Below the pieces are notes generated by a model, which saw only the letters and a program-made list of their open reading frames with translations, was not told the origin of the DNA and ran no database searches. A DNA stretch of 39,425 bases. It comes from Actinomadura mexicana (GTDB taxonomy: Bacteria > Actinomycetota > Actinomycetes > Streptosporangiales > Streptosporangiaceae). The stretch covers positions 1 to 39,425 of the forward strand of contig NZ_FZNP01000033.1 of assembly GCF_900188105.1 (NCBI RefSeq), in the 5' to 3' direction. How positions within the stretch are numbered: the first letter of the stretch is position 1; each line of letters opens with the position of its first letter. The translations under genes were made by a program, and so were the position numbers. Shown here piece by piece: positions 1-8,604 of the stretch.

Positions 1-114
1 TTCCGCGCCGCCATGACCGCACACGCACGCCGCACCGAACAACTCGCCAACGCCGGCACCGACCTCACCACCGAACAACTCGCCACCCTCCTCCCGGAGG
101 ACGTCACCCTGTGA
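1..114 (+). CDS. C-terminal end of an unidentified protein (5' end outside window)
   Basis: The first frame is open from base 1 to a TGA at 112-114 and encodes about 37 residues ending in LLPEDVTL. The tail is helical, rich in Ala, Thr and Glu, and carries no motif that I recognise. Its stop overlaps the GTG start of the next gene in a GTGA arrangement, so the two were probably translated as a coupled pair. The third codon positions are almost all G or C, which supports real coding in this genome. Too little is visible to name a family. Confidence 0.55.
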   Translation, partial: FRAAMTAHARRTEQLANAGTDLTTEQLATLLPEDVTL

Positions 115-335
115 TCTCGCTCGCCGAGATCACCGCCGCGACGCGCGCCCTGCAGGCCACCGCCGACAGGCTGGACGACGACCGCGACCGCGCGCCCTCC
201 CTGCCCCCCGGGGTGGACGCGCGCGGCCACGTCCTGACCCATCTCGCCCGCGGCGCCGGCGGCGGCACCCGCCTGCTGACCTGGGCGGATCAGACCGTCG
301 ACCGGGACCAGCCGGGCCGCCACGCCGGAGGCTAG
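111..335 (+). pseudogene. Truncated mycothiol-dependent maleylpyruvate isomerase (N-terminal fragment)
   Basis: This 74-residue frame starts at GTG, with GGAGG about ten bases upstream. Residues 5-59 match the start of the mycothiol-dependent maleylpyruvate isomerase family (DinB-like four-helix fold): an initial helix followed by a segment with the RGHVLTHLAR signature that carries a metal-binding His. Family members usually have more than 200 residues. Here the similarity stops after LLTWA and the frame ends shortly afterwards, so the mycothiol-binding part and the remaining metal ligands are missing. Its stop touches the stop of the convergent regulator gene. I infer a 3' deletion that left a non-functional stub. 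A genuine short DinB-like peptide is possible but unlikely. Confidence 0.6.
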
Positions 336-2989
336 AGCTGGGCCAGCAGCGCTTCCGTACAAGCCCGTTCGGCCTGCGCGTCCAGGCGGTCCCACGCTTC
401 TAGGGAAAAGGTCAGTTCGGAGCGGTCTGCGTGGAGGCGTCCGCGTGCGCGGGCGAGGCACGCCGCCGTCCAGGCGTTCTCCTCGGCGAGCGGTGCGGCG
501 GCAGCCAGCAGGTCCGCGGCGTCGGGCAGGCGCGCCGCCACGGCCAGTTCCGCGCCCGCCGCCCGGGCGTACGCCAGGTACGGATCCAGCGGCGCGCTGA
601 CGGCGAAGGCCTGGCGGACGAGGGGGCCGGCGGCGTCGTACCGGCCGTCGTGGAGGGCGAGGCGGGCGTCGACGAAGGCCGCGACCGCCGCCGTGCCGAG
701 CGTGCCGCCGGCCACCTCCGCGGAACGGGACCTCCACAGCGCGACCGACTCCGGCTCGTCGAGCAGCGCGCACGCCAGCACCGTTGCGCACACCGCCGGC
801 AGCATCCAGAGCGGGGCCGGTCGCCCGGCCCGCTCCCACTGGTCCCACATCCGTTCGGCGTATCCGGCCGCGTCGCGGAAGCGGCCGGTCAGCACGAGCG
901 GCTGGACCAGGCGGCTGGCCGTGATGTGGGTGTCGCTCAGCAGGTCGTCCTCGATGCCCGCACGCGCCGCGGCCATCGCGCCCGGCAGGTCGCCGGCCAT
1001 GATCGCGTAGACGCAGGCGCGGCCGTGGATGTTGCAGATCTCCGGCGCGCAGTACGGGTCGTCGCGGTCCATGGACGGCAGCAGCCCCAGGCGGTCGCGG
1101 GTGATGCGGTTGGCCTCGCGCAGCCGTCCGGCGTGCAGCGCCGCGGTCGCCGCCGCGCACAGCCCGGAGCTGACCAGTACGGGATCCCCGGTCACCCGGG
1201 TGGCGGCGAGGGCGGCCGAGGTGAGTCCGATGTCCGGCGCGCCCCTGTCCGGGCCCGCCAGCCACGCGCGAGCCACGGCCAGGCAGGCCGCCACCTCCGG
1301 GTCGTCGCCGGGCCCGGTCGCGACCGCGTCGTCGAGGAGGGCGCGCAGGCGCTCGTGCGGTATGCCGGTCTCGAACGCCTCGGGGTACCGGCACGCCGTC
1401 TCGACCGCGCGGGCCAGGTCGATCGCCCGGCCGCGGTCGTCGCCGGCCCGCCGCGCCTGTTCGGCCGCCTCCAGCAGCAGCTCGTACACGTGCTGGTTGG
1501 ACGTGGTGCCGACGTGCGCGCACCCGGCTCCGGCGCGCAGGTCGCGCGCCGCCGATGCCGCGTCCGGCGCGACCGCGGCGGCGGTCCGGTGGTGCGCGAA
1601 CGACTCCAGCAGGTGCCGGCGGGCGTAGGTCAGGTGCGCCAGCGCGCTCGCCAGCCGATGCGTCACCTCGCCCGGACTGCCGGACCCGGCCAGCGCCGCC
1701 CGCAGGTCCGCGGCCATGGCGTCGAAGTCCTCCCGCCACGCGGGATCACCGAGCCCGCCCTCCGCGGCGGACGCCGCGTCGGCCGCCCAGCGAAGGTGGT
1801 GCGCCCTGGTCTTGTCCTCTTCGCCCGCGGCCGACATCTGTGCCAGTGCGAACGCCCGTACGGTCTCCAGCAGGCGCCACCGGCTGACCCGCCCGCGCAC
1901 GTGCACCACCAGGCTCTTGTCCACCAGCCGGCCGAGCAGGTCGGCGACGCCCGCCCGGTCCCCGCCGACGGCGGCCGCGGCGTCCAGGTCGAAGGCCCCG
2001 ACGAACACCCCGAACCGGCGGAACAGCGCCTGCTCCTCCTCGTCGAGGAGGTCGTAGCTCCAGGACAGCACGGCCCGCAGGGACCGGTGCCGCTCGTCGC
2101 CCCCCCGCCCGCCCGACAGCAGCCGCAGCGCGTCCTCCAGGGCGGCGAGCAGGCCCGTGGCGCCCAGCGACGCGCCCCGCGCCGCGGCCAGCTCGATCGC
2201 CAAGGGCATGCCGTCCAGCCGCGCGCACAGGTCGGCGAGCACCGCGGGCTCCGCCACGAACTCCGGGTCGGCGGCCAGCGCCCGGTCGTGGAACAGCCGC
2301 TCGGCGTCCGAGCCCAGCGGCAGCGGGGCGACCGGCACGCTGCGTTCACCCGGAAGGCCGAGCCGTTCCCGGCTGGTCACCAGTACGCGGGTGCCCGGGC
2401 AGGCGGCCAGGATTCGCTCGGCGAACGCGGACGCCTCGTCGATCACGTGCTCGCAGTTGTCCAGGACGAGCAGCGACCGCCCGGTGCCCAGGCGCGCCGC
2501 GACCGCCTCGTCCAGCGGCTGATGCGAGCCCTCGGTGACCCCGAGCGCGGTCGCGACCGCGCGGGCCACGAACCCGTCGCGCACCGGCACCAGGTCCACG
2601 AACCCGCCCCCGGACGGGAACGAGGCGGCGGCGTCCTCGGCGGCCACCGCGGCCAGCCGGGTCTTGCCCACGCCGCCCGGACCCAGCAGCGTCACCAGCC
2701 GGGCTTCCTCAAGCGCGGCCAGTACGGCGGCGCGCTCGGCGTCGCGGCCGACGAACGTCGTGCCGGACACCGGCAGGCCGGCGACACGGCCCGGCTCCCG
2801 CTCCCCGGCGCGGGCCAGCTCCGCCAGCGCCCACCGGTCGGCCATGCCGTACTTGCGCAGCAGCGACGACACGTGGCTCTCCACCGTGCGCACGGATATG
2901 TGCAGCCGATGCGCTATCTGCGCGTTGGACAGCCGCGCGCCGAGCGCGGCCAGCACCTCGGCCTCCCGCTCGGATATCCGCTCGGCCAC
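332..2989 (-). CDS. LuxR-type HTH / ATPase / TPR large transcriptional regulator
   Basis: The protein has about 885 residues. A LuxR-type HTH lies at the N-terminus (residues 1-60, with SEREAEVLAAL and IAHRLHISVRTVESHV). It is followed by a predicted signalling ATPase domain with Walker A GPGGVGKTR near residue 107 and a Walker B-like LLVLDNCEH about 90 residues later. The rest is a long Ala-rich helical, TPR-like region. I chose the GTG at 2989 because GGGGA lies just upstream and the HTH begins immediately after it; the longer open frame to 3079 adds a low-complexity tail. Related COG3903 and LAL-like ATPase regulators more often carry the DNA-binding domain at the other end. It reads divergently from the cupin gene at 3097, which it may control. 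Its ligand is unknown. Confidence 0.85.
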   Translation of the reverse strand: MAERISEREAEVLAALGARLSNAQIAHRLHISVRTVESHVSSLLRKYGMADRWALAELARAGEREPGRVAGLPVSGTTFVGRDAERAAVLAALEEARLVTLLGPGGVGKTRLAAVAAEDAAASFPSGGGFVDLVPVRDGFVARAVATALGVTEGSHQPLDEAVAARLGTGRSLLVLDNCEHVIDEASAFAERILAACPGTRVLVTSRERLGLPGERSVPVAPLPLGSDAERLFHDRALAADPEFVAEPAVLADLCARLDGMPLAIELAAARGASLGATGLLAALEDALRLLSGGRGGDERHRSLRAVLSWSYDLLDEEEQALFRRFGVFVGAFDLDAAAAVGGDRAGVADLLGRLVDKSLVVHVRGRVSRWRLLETVRAFALAQMSAAGEEDKTRAHHLRWAADAASAAEGGLGDPAWREDFDAMAADLRAALAGSGSPGEVTHRLASALAHLTYARRHLLESFAHHRTAAAVAPDAASAARDLRAGAGCAHVGTTSNQHVYELLLEAAEQARRAGDDRGRAIDLARAVETACRYPEAFETGIPHERLRALLDDAVATGPGDDPEVAACLAVARAWLAGPDRGAPDIGLTSAALAATRVTGDPVLVSSGLCAAATAALHAGRLREANRITRDRLGLLPSMDRDDPYCAPEICNIHGRACVYAIMAGDLPGAMAAARAGIEDDLLSDTHITASRLVQPLVLTGRFRDAAGYAERMWDQWERAGRPAPLWMLPAVCATVLACALLDEPESVALWRSRSAEVAGGTLGTAAVAAFVDARLALHDGRYDAAGPLVRQAFAVSAPLDPYLAYARAAGAELAVAARLPDAADLLAAAAPLAEENAWTAACLARARGRLHADRSELTFSLEAWDRLDAQAERACTEALLAQL

Positions 2990-3096
2990 CCGTGTCCCCT
3001 TTCCGTGGCGGCATCCGTGGTGCTCTGCGGCCGGCACGGATGACCGCAGGCCCCCTCGGGGCGGACGCTGGAAGCACACCCCGACAGGGAGACACC

Positions 3097-3642
3097 ATGA
3101 ACACCCTAACCATGCGCCCCGCCGCGGAACTGGACGAACTGATCAACGCGGTGCGCGCGGCGGTCGCCCGCGACGACGGCCCGCGCGACACCGCGTCCCA
3201 TGTGGCCGACGCGTTGCGCGAGCACCTGCCGCCACCCGGCCTGCTCACCGCGGACCAGCTCGCCGGCGAGCACGGCACCTCCAGCGGCCACCGCCTGCAC
3301 GTGGAACCGGACGGCTCGTTCTCGATGACGGCCATCGTCTGGCGGCCCGGCGCGCTGACCCGCATCCACGACCACGTGACCTGGTGCGTGTTCGGCGTCC
3401 TGGCCGGGGTGGAGTACGAGGACCTGTACGCGCTCTCCGAGGACGGCACCACCCTGACCGAGATCGGCGGCAACGCGAACCGGACCGGCGAGGTCAGCGG
3501 CTTCGCCCCGCCCGGCGACATCCACCGCGTCCGCAACATCGGCGACGACACCGCCGTCTCCCTGCACATCTACGGCACCGACCTGAACCGAATCGGCTCC
3601 AGCGTCCGCCGCTTCTACGATCTCCCGACAGCGGCCTCGTAA
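3097..3642 (+). CDS. Cysteine dioxygenase-like cupin
   Basis: This 181-residue protein starts at ATG 3097 with AGGGAG six bases upstream. It has the double-stranded beta-helix pattern of the cysteine dioxygenase/3-mercaptopropionate dioxygenase group. RIHDHVTWCVFGVL supplies the two first-motif histidines, a YEDLY strand follows, and GDIHRVRN supplies the third metal His, followed by SLHIYGTDLNRI. Such enzymes use non-haem iron and O2 to oxidise a thiol to a sulfinate. The true substrate (cysteine or another thiol) cannot be told from the sequence. It is divergent from the LuxR-type regulator with about 107 bases between the starts, so it is a plausible regulatory target. Confidence 0.8.
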   Translation: MNTLTMRPAAELDELINAVRAAVARDDGPRDTASHVADALREHLPPPGLLTADQLAGEHGTSSGHRLHVEPDGSFSMTAIVWRPGALTRIHDHVTWCVFGVLAGVEYEDLYALSEDGTTLTEIGGNANRTGEVSGFAPPGDIHRVRNIGDDTAVSLHIYGTDLNRIGSSVRRFYDLPTAAS

Positions 3643-3704
3643 CCCTGACTGGCTGAGCGGTGGCGTGCGAGCACGTCTGCGGGCGCCGAGAACGCGGCGG
3701 TGGC

Positions 3705-3830
3705 TCCGTCGCCCGCCTGCGCACCGGCGGTGCCGAGCTCGTCGGCGAGGTGGTGCGTTACGACGACTACCGGCTCGCCTACGTCCGCGGGCCCGAGGGC
3801 ATCGTCGTCGCACTCGCCGAGAGGCTCGGC
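3705..3830 (+). pseudogene. VOC/glyoxalase-family C-terminal remnant
   Basis: About 42 residues match the last beta-alpha-beta-beta-beta part of a vicinal-oxygen-chelate (glyoxalase/bleomycin-resistance) protein: ARLRTGGAELVGEVVRYDDY followed by RLAYVRGPEGIVVALAERLG. The upstream half of a VOC module is absent. The sequence between the cupin stop and this point does not resemble one, and no RBS precedes it. The frame continues open to 3962 through low-complexity repeats. I infer a decayed gene that lost its 5' end, possibly in the rearrangement that left the cupin next to it. Confidence 0.6.
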
Positions 3831-3848
3831 CGACGGCCCGTCGCGGCC

Positions 3849-3881
3849 GACCCGCGACCGACCCGCGACCGACCTGCGACC
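3849..3881 (+). repeat. Three tandem 11-bp units (GACCCGCGACC)
   Basis: Three back-to-back 11-base units, two identical and one with a single C-to-T change, lie between the VOC remnant and the PPOX gene. They are short and probably a slippage product at the scar. No function is evident. Confidence 0.7.
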
Positions 3882-3931
3882 GACCAGAACGATCCGCTGG
3901 ATGGACCGAGAACGACAACGGAGGAACAACC

Positions 3932-4432
3932 GTGCGACCGAACGAGATCACCGAGGTTCTGAACCGGCCGATCAGCCAGGAGCTGCTGGCCCGCGACGTG
4001 ACCCGGCTGGCCTACGTCGCCAAGGACGGCACGCCCCGCAACATCCCGATCATCTTCGCCTGGAACGGCTCGGAGATCGTCGTGTGCACGCCGAAGAACG
4101 CTCCGAAGCTCCAGGCCCTGCGCGAGAACCCGATGGTCGCCCTGACGATGGACACCGAGTCGCACCCGCCGATGATCCTGCTCATCCGGGGCCGGGCCGA
4201 GCTGGACTTCGTCGACGACATCCCGGACGAGTACCTCCAGACGACCAGCACCTACGAGATGACGCCCGAGCAACGGGTCGAGTGGGAGGCGGAGGTGCGT
4301 TCGCTCTACCACGAGGGCATGGTCCGGATCGTCGTGACCCCGACCTGGGCGAAGCTGATCGATTTCGAGACGACCATGCCGAGCGCGGTCGAGGAACTGG
4401 TCCGGCGACGGGATGAGCGCCGGCGGGCCTGA
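3932..4432 (+). CDS. Pyridoxamine 5'-phosphate oxidase-fold (PPOX) protein
   Basis: The protein has 166 residues and starts at GTG 3932 with GGAGG eight bases upstream. It has the split beta-barrel pattern of the PPOX/F420-dependent oxidoreductase superfamily: RLAYVAKDGTPRNIPIIFAW, then EIVVCTPKNAPKLQALRENP, then a VALTMDT strand and a C-terminal helix. The KLQALRENP segment is the usual cofactor-phosphate region. Members bind FMN or F420 and reduce or oxidise small molecules; which applies here cannot be read from the sequence. It stands alone in the + direction and converges with the caspase gene. The 173 bases after it hold no recognisable gene. Confidence 0.8.
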   Translation: MRPNEITEVLNRPISQELLARDVTRLAYVAKDGTPRNIPIIFAWNGSEIVVCTPKNAPKLQALRENPMVALTMDTESHPPMILLIRGRAELDFVDDIPDEYLQTTSTYEMTPEQRVEWEAEVRSLYHEGMVRIVVTPTWAKLIDFETTMPSAVEELVRRRDERRRA

Positions 4433-4605
4433 GCGTCGCCGGCGTCGGGCAAGTCGGCCCCACCGCGGTACGTGGAGGCCGCGAACTCCGCCAGGAGGTG
4501 TCTCGGTGGGTTGTCGAGAACCCGCCCGCGCTCCGTCCCCGGCAGCGAACACAGCCACCATGGCGCCACGAGACCGCCGAACGGTGGCGGGCACGAGCCG
4601 CCGCC

Positions 4606-6222
4606 CTAGGCATCCCCGACACCCCGCCGGCCCGGGAGGCGGAAGGTTTCCGTGGCGGTCCGAGAACCCGACCGCCCCCCGTAGGCGACACGCTCCGCCA
4701 GAGCACCGATGAACTTGATCCGGGCCGCCCCGCGCCGGGCGAGCTGGACGAGGCAGTAGCCGCGCAGCACGCAGGGGAGCACAAGGAAGATCACCATGAA
4801 GGCGGTGAGGAAGGGGTCGTCGTCGGGAGCCGGCTCGGAGCCGTACCGGAGCCCGAGGTAGACCGCGAACGGGATCATCATCGTGAGGAAGTAGACGACC
4901 GTCAGCGCGTCGATGAGCGCGCAGTGCAGCGCGTGGTACCTGACGTTGCGGCTCCGGCCGAACATGAGCGTCAGGCTGCTGAAGAACGGCATGAAGTAGG
5001 CCAGCACCGAACGGCTGCGAAGAGGCTCCGGCTCGTGCGGACCGGGCGGGGAGATCGCGGGGGGCCGGAACGGCGGGAACGGCGGTGCCGGCGCGGGCGG
5101 TGCCGTCGCGGGCGGCACGGGCGGCGCCGGCGGCGTCCAACCTCGGCCGGGTTCGGGACTGGACGGCGGTGGCACGGCCGGCGCCCGAGGCCGCTCGCGG
5201 AAGGGGCGCACTCGCTCGATCTCCGCGACGGCTTCGGCCGCGCTGCCGGCCACCATCCGGCTGTCGTCGCCGCGCAGCGCCTCCAGCCGCCGGTAGGCGA
5301 GCAGCCCGACCCCGTCCCCGGCCAGCGCCAGCTCCTTGAGCGTGCCGACGGCGGCGGCGCGCACCCCCGCCAGCGGATGGCCGGCCGCCGAACGCACCTC
5401 CTCGGGCAACGCGGGGGGCCGGACCGTCCCGGGACTGAAGGCGACGATCAACTCTCCGCTGACGTCGGAGAACTTGGTCGGCGTCTGGTTCGGATTCAGG
5501 GCGGTGACCTGCGAGTACGTGTAGTCGTACAGTTCGTCGACGGAGATGCGCCCGTCCCGGTTCCGGTCGGCCTCGCCGGTGGTGAGTCCCCGGACCAGCG
5601 CTTCGGTGAAGATCGACGGCCGCCCGCCCTCCTCCTCCCCGGTGCTGTAGCGGGATATCTCCTTGGTGGTGCGCTGCCGGTCGAGTTCGAACGCGTACTC
5701 CAGCGCCGAGGACGACGAGAGGATCGCCCGGCCGGAGCCGCTCAGCCGTTCGTTGATTCCGACGTTTCCCGCGCCGCGCACCACCATTCCCTCGACGAAC
5801 GCACCGCTGTAGCAGCAGTCCAGAAGCAGGATGATGTTGCGCGACATGCTGTGGGACATCTGCTCGCTCACGAAGGTCGACGCGATCCCCGTCGAGCCGA
5901 GCCGCTTGACCCGGGTGTTGGCCGTCGCGAAGTACAGGCGTCCGGCATCGTCCTTGACCCCGTGGCAGGAGACGTAGAGCAGCAGGACGTCATCGGGCCG
6001 CTTGTCGCAGAAGAAGTCCTCGATCGCGGCGTTGACCTCGTGAGCCTGCCGGTTGAACACGTTCTCCACCGCGAACCCGCCGATGCGCGGGTCCGCGAGG
6101 GCGGCGGCCAGCGCCCGCACGTCGTGGGCGGGTGACCGCAGCGAGCTGAGCCCCGGATCCTCGTACCGGTCCGAGGCCACCAGAAGCGCTAGTCTCCTCG
6201 GCCGTCCCGGTTCTGTGCCCAT
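4606..6222 (-). CDS. Caspase-family (p20-like) protease with EF-hand-like loop and C-terminal membrane anchor
   Basis: This 538-residue protein starts at ATG 6222, where GGGGGAG lies directly upstream. Residues 10-260 form a caspase/metacaspase domain: the catalytic His is in YVSCHGVKDD (H87) and the Cys in LLLDCCYSG (C137). Residues 219-230 (DRNRDGRISVDE) fit the canonical 12-position EF-hand loop, with acidic or polar residues at 1, 3, 5, 9 and 12 and Gly at 6, so calcium control is possible. A long Pro-rich linker (about 350-405) leads to two strong C-terminal membrane helices. The gene overlaps the end of the EACC1-like gene by 34 bases, so the two form one translation unit. Family knowledge suggests a protease effector of programmed cell death or antiviral response. 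The target is unknown. Confidence 0.85.
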   Translation of the reverse strand: MGTEPGRPRRLALLVASDRYEDPGLSSLRSPAHDVRALAAALADPRIGGFAVENVFNRQAHEVNAAIEDFFCDKRPDDVLLLYVSCHGVKDDAGRLYFATANTRVKRLGSTGIASTFVSEQMSHSMSRNIILLLDCCYSGAFVEGMVVRGAGNVGINERLSGSGRAILSSSSALEYAFELDRQRTTKEISRYSTGEEEGGRPSIFTEALVRGLTTGEADRNRDGRISVDELYDYTYSQVTALNPNQTPTKFSDVSGELIVAFSPGTVRPPALPEEVRSAAGHPLAGVRAAAVGTLKELALAGDGVGLLAYRRLEALRGDDSRMVAGSAAEAVAEIERVRPFRERPRAPAVPPPSSPEPGRGWTPPAPPVPPATAPPAPAPPFPPFRPPAISPPGPHEPEPLRSRSVLAYFMPFFSSLTLMFGRSRNVRYHALHCALIDALTVVYFLTMMIPFAVYLGLRYGSEPAPDDDPFLTAFMVIFLVLPCVLRGYCLVQLARRGAARIKFIGALAERVAYGGRSGSRTATETFRLPGRRGVGDA

Positions 6223-6581
6223 GCTCCCCCATCGCACGCCAGCAGCCATTCGAGCAGTTCCCGCCGTTCTCCCGGAGTCGCCGCGGACAGTTCCACGGAT
6301 CTGTCACCGCAACTGATCTTCAGTCCGCCTCTCCGGGGACCGAGCCATTCGAAGACCCCGCTCACGAATGCCGTGACGGCCGACCTTCCGGCGAGCCCCA
6401 CGACGAGAGCGGAAAGGGCCGCCGCCGCTGCCGACTTCGCCCCCGCGGGCACCGCGACCGGTCTCCGATCGGTCTTCAGTCCGAGTTTCCGCAGGTCCCT
6501 CAGGAGGTGACGGCTGAGCTGGTCCAGCCGCACCGGATCGGCATCGTGGTCGAGAATCTCGACCAGGAGAGTCCGCGTCAT
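6189..6581 (-). CDS. EACC1-like effector-associated component
   Basis: The protein has 130 residues. It opens with LLVEILDHDADPVRLDQLSR, followed by a helix-strand unit, an Ala-rich hydrophobic helix (about residues 50-75) and a C-terminal KISCGDRSVEL strand pair. This matches the small 'effector-associated constant component 1' proteins that sit beside caspase- or trypsin-like effectors in actinobacterial conflict systems. I rely on memory of that family rather than a search. The gene is first in the unit, and the caspase start codon lies inside its 3' end. I infer that it holds or signals to the caspase at the membrane. The start ATG has only a weak RBS. Confidence 0.7.
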   Translation of the reverse strand: MTRTLLVEILDHDADPVRLDQLSRHLLRDLRKLGLKTDRRPVAVPAGAKSAAAAALSALVVGLAGRSAVTAFVSGVFEWLGPRRGGLKISCGDRSVELSAATPGERRELLEWLLACDGGAWAQNRDGRGD

Positions 6582-6775
6582 CGATCGCCCCGTCCGAATC
6601 CCGTCACGTTCCGCCGTCCATCAATTGACGCGCGGACGGGTGGACAGGGGGGCGGTCGCAGGGTATCGATCTGGAGTACACCGGCGAGTAGCCGCCACAA
6701 ATCCCCCCATATTCCAATCACTGAGCCGCACGATCGCAGCGCCATACGTGGAAAGCACGGAGAATGGGACGTGCA
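6582..6775. other. Intergenic region upstream of the caspase module
   Basis: No gene is seen. The stretch is slightly AT-richer than its surroundings (for example the minus-strand segment around 6660-6720) and must hold the promoter of the EACC1-caspase pair. I cannot point to convincing -35/-10 boxes. Confidence 0.4.
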
Positions 6776-6824
6776 AGAGCAGCGAGGGGCCGGATGCGGT
6801 GGCCATCGGTCCCCTCGCTGCTCT
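6776..6824 (-). terminator. Strong intrinsic-terminator-like hairpin after the TAP hydrolase
   Basis: A perfect 14-bp stem (AGAGCAGCGAGGGG at 6776-6789 and its complement at 6811-6824) lies 11 bases downstream of the hydrolase stop. It lacks a clear U-run, as is usual in actinomycetes. Confidence 0.75.
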
Positions 6825-6835
6825 CGGACGGGTCG

Positions 6836-8326
6836 TCAGGTCGCCGGGCAGGTGGTGCCGGGCGGGGGGAGGGTGAGCGCGGTCAGGTAGGCGTCGATCG
6901 TGTTCTGCATGCAGGGGCCGCGGTTGTAGCTGCCGTGGCCGGCGCCTTCGTAGGTGAGCAGGCGTCCTGCGGGGCCGAGTTGCCGCGCGACGTTCCGTGC
7001 CCAGGCGTAGGGCGTGGCGGGGTCGTGGACGGCGTTGGACAGCAGGATCGGCGCGCTGCCGCGGACGCGCAGGCGGTGCTGCGGGTTGCGGACGGGCTGC
7101 GGCCGGCCGAGGCAGGCCGAGATCGCCATGACGGGACGCGCGAACGTCATGTCGGGGGCGACCTTCTCCGTGTGCCGCATGAGCCTCGCGTACTCGCCGT
7201 AGTCGCGAACGGGAAGACTCCAGTCGGAGCAGAACTGCGCGGTGAAGGGGTCGGTGGCGGTCTCTCCCGCCGTCGGGGCGGCTGCCGGACGCGCGCGGGC
7301 CTTCAGGGGCGGGGTCGCGTCCAGCGCGGCCAGTTTCGCCGCCAGCTCCGCCCAGTCGGGGCCGTAGAAGCTCTTGTAGGCCATCAGCACGAGGCCGAGC
7401 TCCGGTAGCGCGGTGCCGGGCGATGAGGGGTCGGGCAGGTCCCCGCGGCCGGCGCGGGCACGCAGGTTCCGCCAGACCGCCCGGACGTCCTTGCCGTGCA
7501 GGGCGCACTCCCGGGTGCGCCCGCACCAGGCGACGAACTGGTCGAACGAGTCCTGGGCCGCGGCCAGTTCGGACGTCAGGAAGCGCCGGGCGTCGGGGAG
7601 GCTGTGGTCGTCCACGCTCTCCAGCACCATCGCCCGGACGCGTCGCGGGAACGTCTCCGCGTACATCTCGCCCAGCAGCGTGCCGTGGGAACTGCCGTGG
7701 AAGGTCAGCTTCGACTCCCCCAGGGCGGCGCGGATGGCGTCGACGTCCCGGACGGTGCTGAGCGTGTCGGCGTGGTCGTAGAGGGGGCCGGTGCGGGCGC
7801 GGCAGTCGGCCCGCAGGCGCGCGTTGTGGTCGAGGGTCGCCCGGAACTGCGCCGCACTCTTGATCATCGGCGAGGGGGCGGCCCGGAGCAGGTCGGCCGA
7901 GCACGTCACCGGATGGCTGGCGCCGATGCCGCGCGGGTCGAAGCTGACGATGTCGAAGCGCCGGCGCAACTCGTCGCTGAACCGGTCGATCCCGTTCTCG
8001 ATCCTGGTGACGCGCTGGACGCCGGAGTCGCCGGGACCCCCGGGTCCGAACACGAGGGTGCCGATGCGGGCGCCCGGGTCGAGGGCCTTGCGGCGCGCGA
8101 CGGCGAGGCCGAACGCGGGGCCGTCCGGCCTGGACCAGTCGACCGGCAGCCGCAGGGTCGCGCACTCGGCCTTGCCGTCGTCGCCGCACGCGCGCCAGCC
8201 GACGGCGGACGGGGAGCGCGGCGCGGGCGGTGTGCGCGAGGCGGCGGCGGGGTGCGCGACGCCGGCCAGCGCCACCGTCCCTGCCGCGGCCGCGCCCAGG
8301 ACGGCGAGCCTGTTCCTTCGCAGCAT
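6836..8326 (-). CDS. Secreted alpha/beta hydrolase, tripeptidyl aminopeptidase (TAP) family
   Basis: This 496-residue protein starts at ATG 8326, with GGAAGGA seven bases upstream. Residues 1-29 form a signal peptide (basic MLRRNR, Ala-rich core, HPAAA cleavage region). The mature part is a TAP-like serine hydrolase: an oxyanion-region LVFGPGGPGDSG, a nucleophile elbow G-S-S-H-G near residue 212, the acidic residue in NAVHDPATPY and the catalytic His in YEGAGHGSYN. Family members release tripeptides or dipeptides from proteins outside the cell, or hydrolyse related amide or ester bonds. The gene stands alone, with a strong hairpin after it. Confidence 0.87.
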   Translation of the reverse strand: MLRRNRLAVLGAAAAGTVALAGVAHPAAASRTPPAPRSPSAVGWRACGDDGKAECATLRLPVDWSRPDGPAFGLAVARRKALDPGARIGTLVFGPGGPGDSGVQRVTRIENGIDRFSDELRRRFDIVSFDPRGIGASHPVTCSADLLRAAPSPMIKSAAQFRATLDHNARLRADCRARTGPLYDHADTLSTVRDVDAIRAALGESKLTFHGSSHGTLLGEMYAETFPRRVRAMVLESVDDHSLPDARRFLTSELAAAQDSFDQFVAWCGRTRECALHGKDVRAVWRNLRARAGRGDLPDPSSPGTALPELGLVLMAYKSFYGPDWAELAAKLAALDATPPLKARARPAAAPTAGETATDPFTAQFCSDWSLPVRDYGEYARLMRHTEKVAPDMTFARPVMAISACLGRPQPVRNPQHRLRVRGSAPILLSNAVHDPATPYAWARNVARQLGPAGRLLTYEGAGHGSYNRGPCMQNTIDAYLTALTLPPPGTTCPAT

Positions 8327-8604
8327 GAAGGTCCTTCCGGTGCGGGGATGCCAGAAGCCCACGTCCTCGGAGGCGGGCGACGGTCCCCGGCTCGGCCGTG
8401 GCCGGGGACCGCTGACGATCAAGCTAGGCGCGGTACGCGCACCGGAACAGGGTGATCAGGGGCGATTCAGGGTGGTTTCAGGGTCCACTCAGGGTTCGGC
8501 CCGACCCGACCGAAGTTATCCGATCCTTGTCAGAAATCGCCCGTAAATACCAACGAAAGTCGCACTAATCGACAATTCAGGAGGCAGAAAATGAGTCCCG
8601 TGAC
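8327..8604. other. Intergenic region between hydrolase and DUF397 genes
   Basis: No gene is recognisable. The hydrolase promoter should lie here, and the AT-richer stretch 8505-8600 is the likeliest place. No clear boxes or hairpins are seen. Confidence 0.4.

Noticed and set aside
431..3043. 870-codon open frame on the + strand opposite the LuxR-type regulator
   Set aside because: The product is a low-complexity Arg/Gly/Ala/Val string without motifs or RBS. It is the usual antisense shadow of a high-GC gene; the minus strand has intact LuxR and ATPase motifs.
4433..4605. Possible short gene between the PPOX and caspase genes
   Set aside because: The stretch is under 180 bases, and its open frames have neither an RBS nor a recognisable product.
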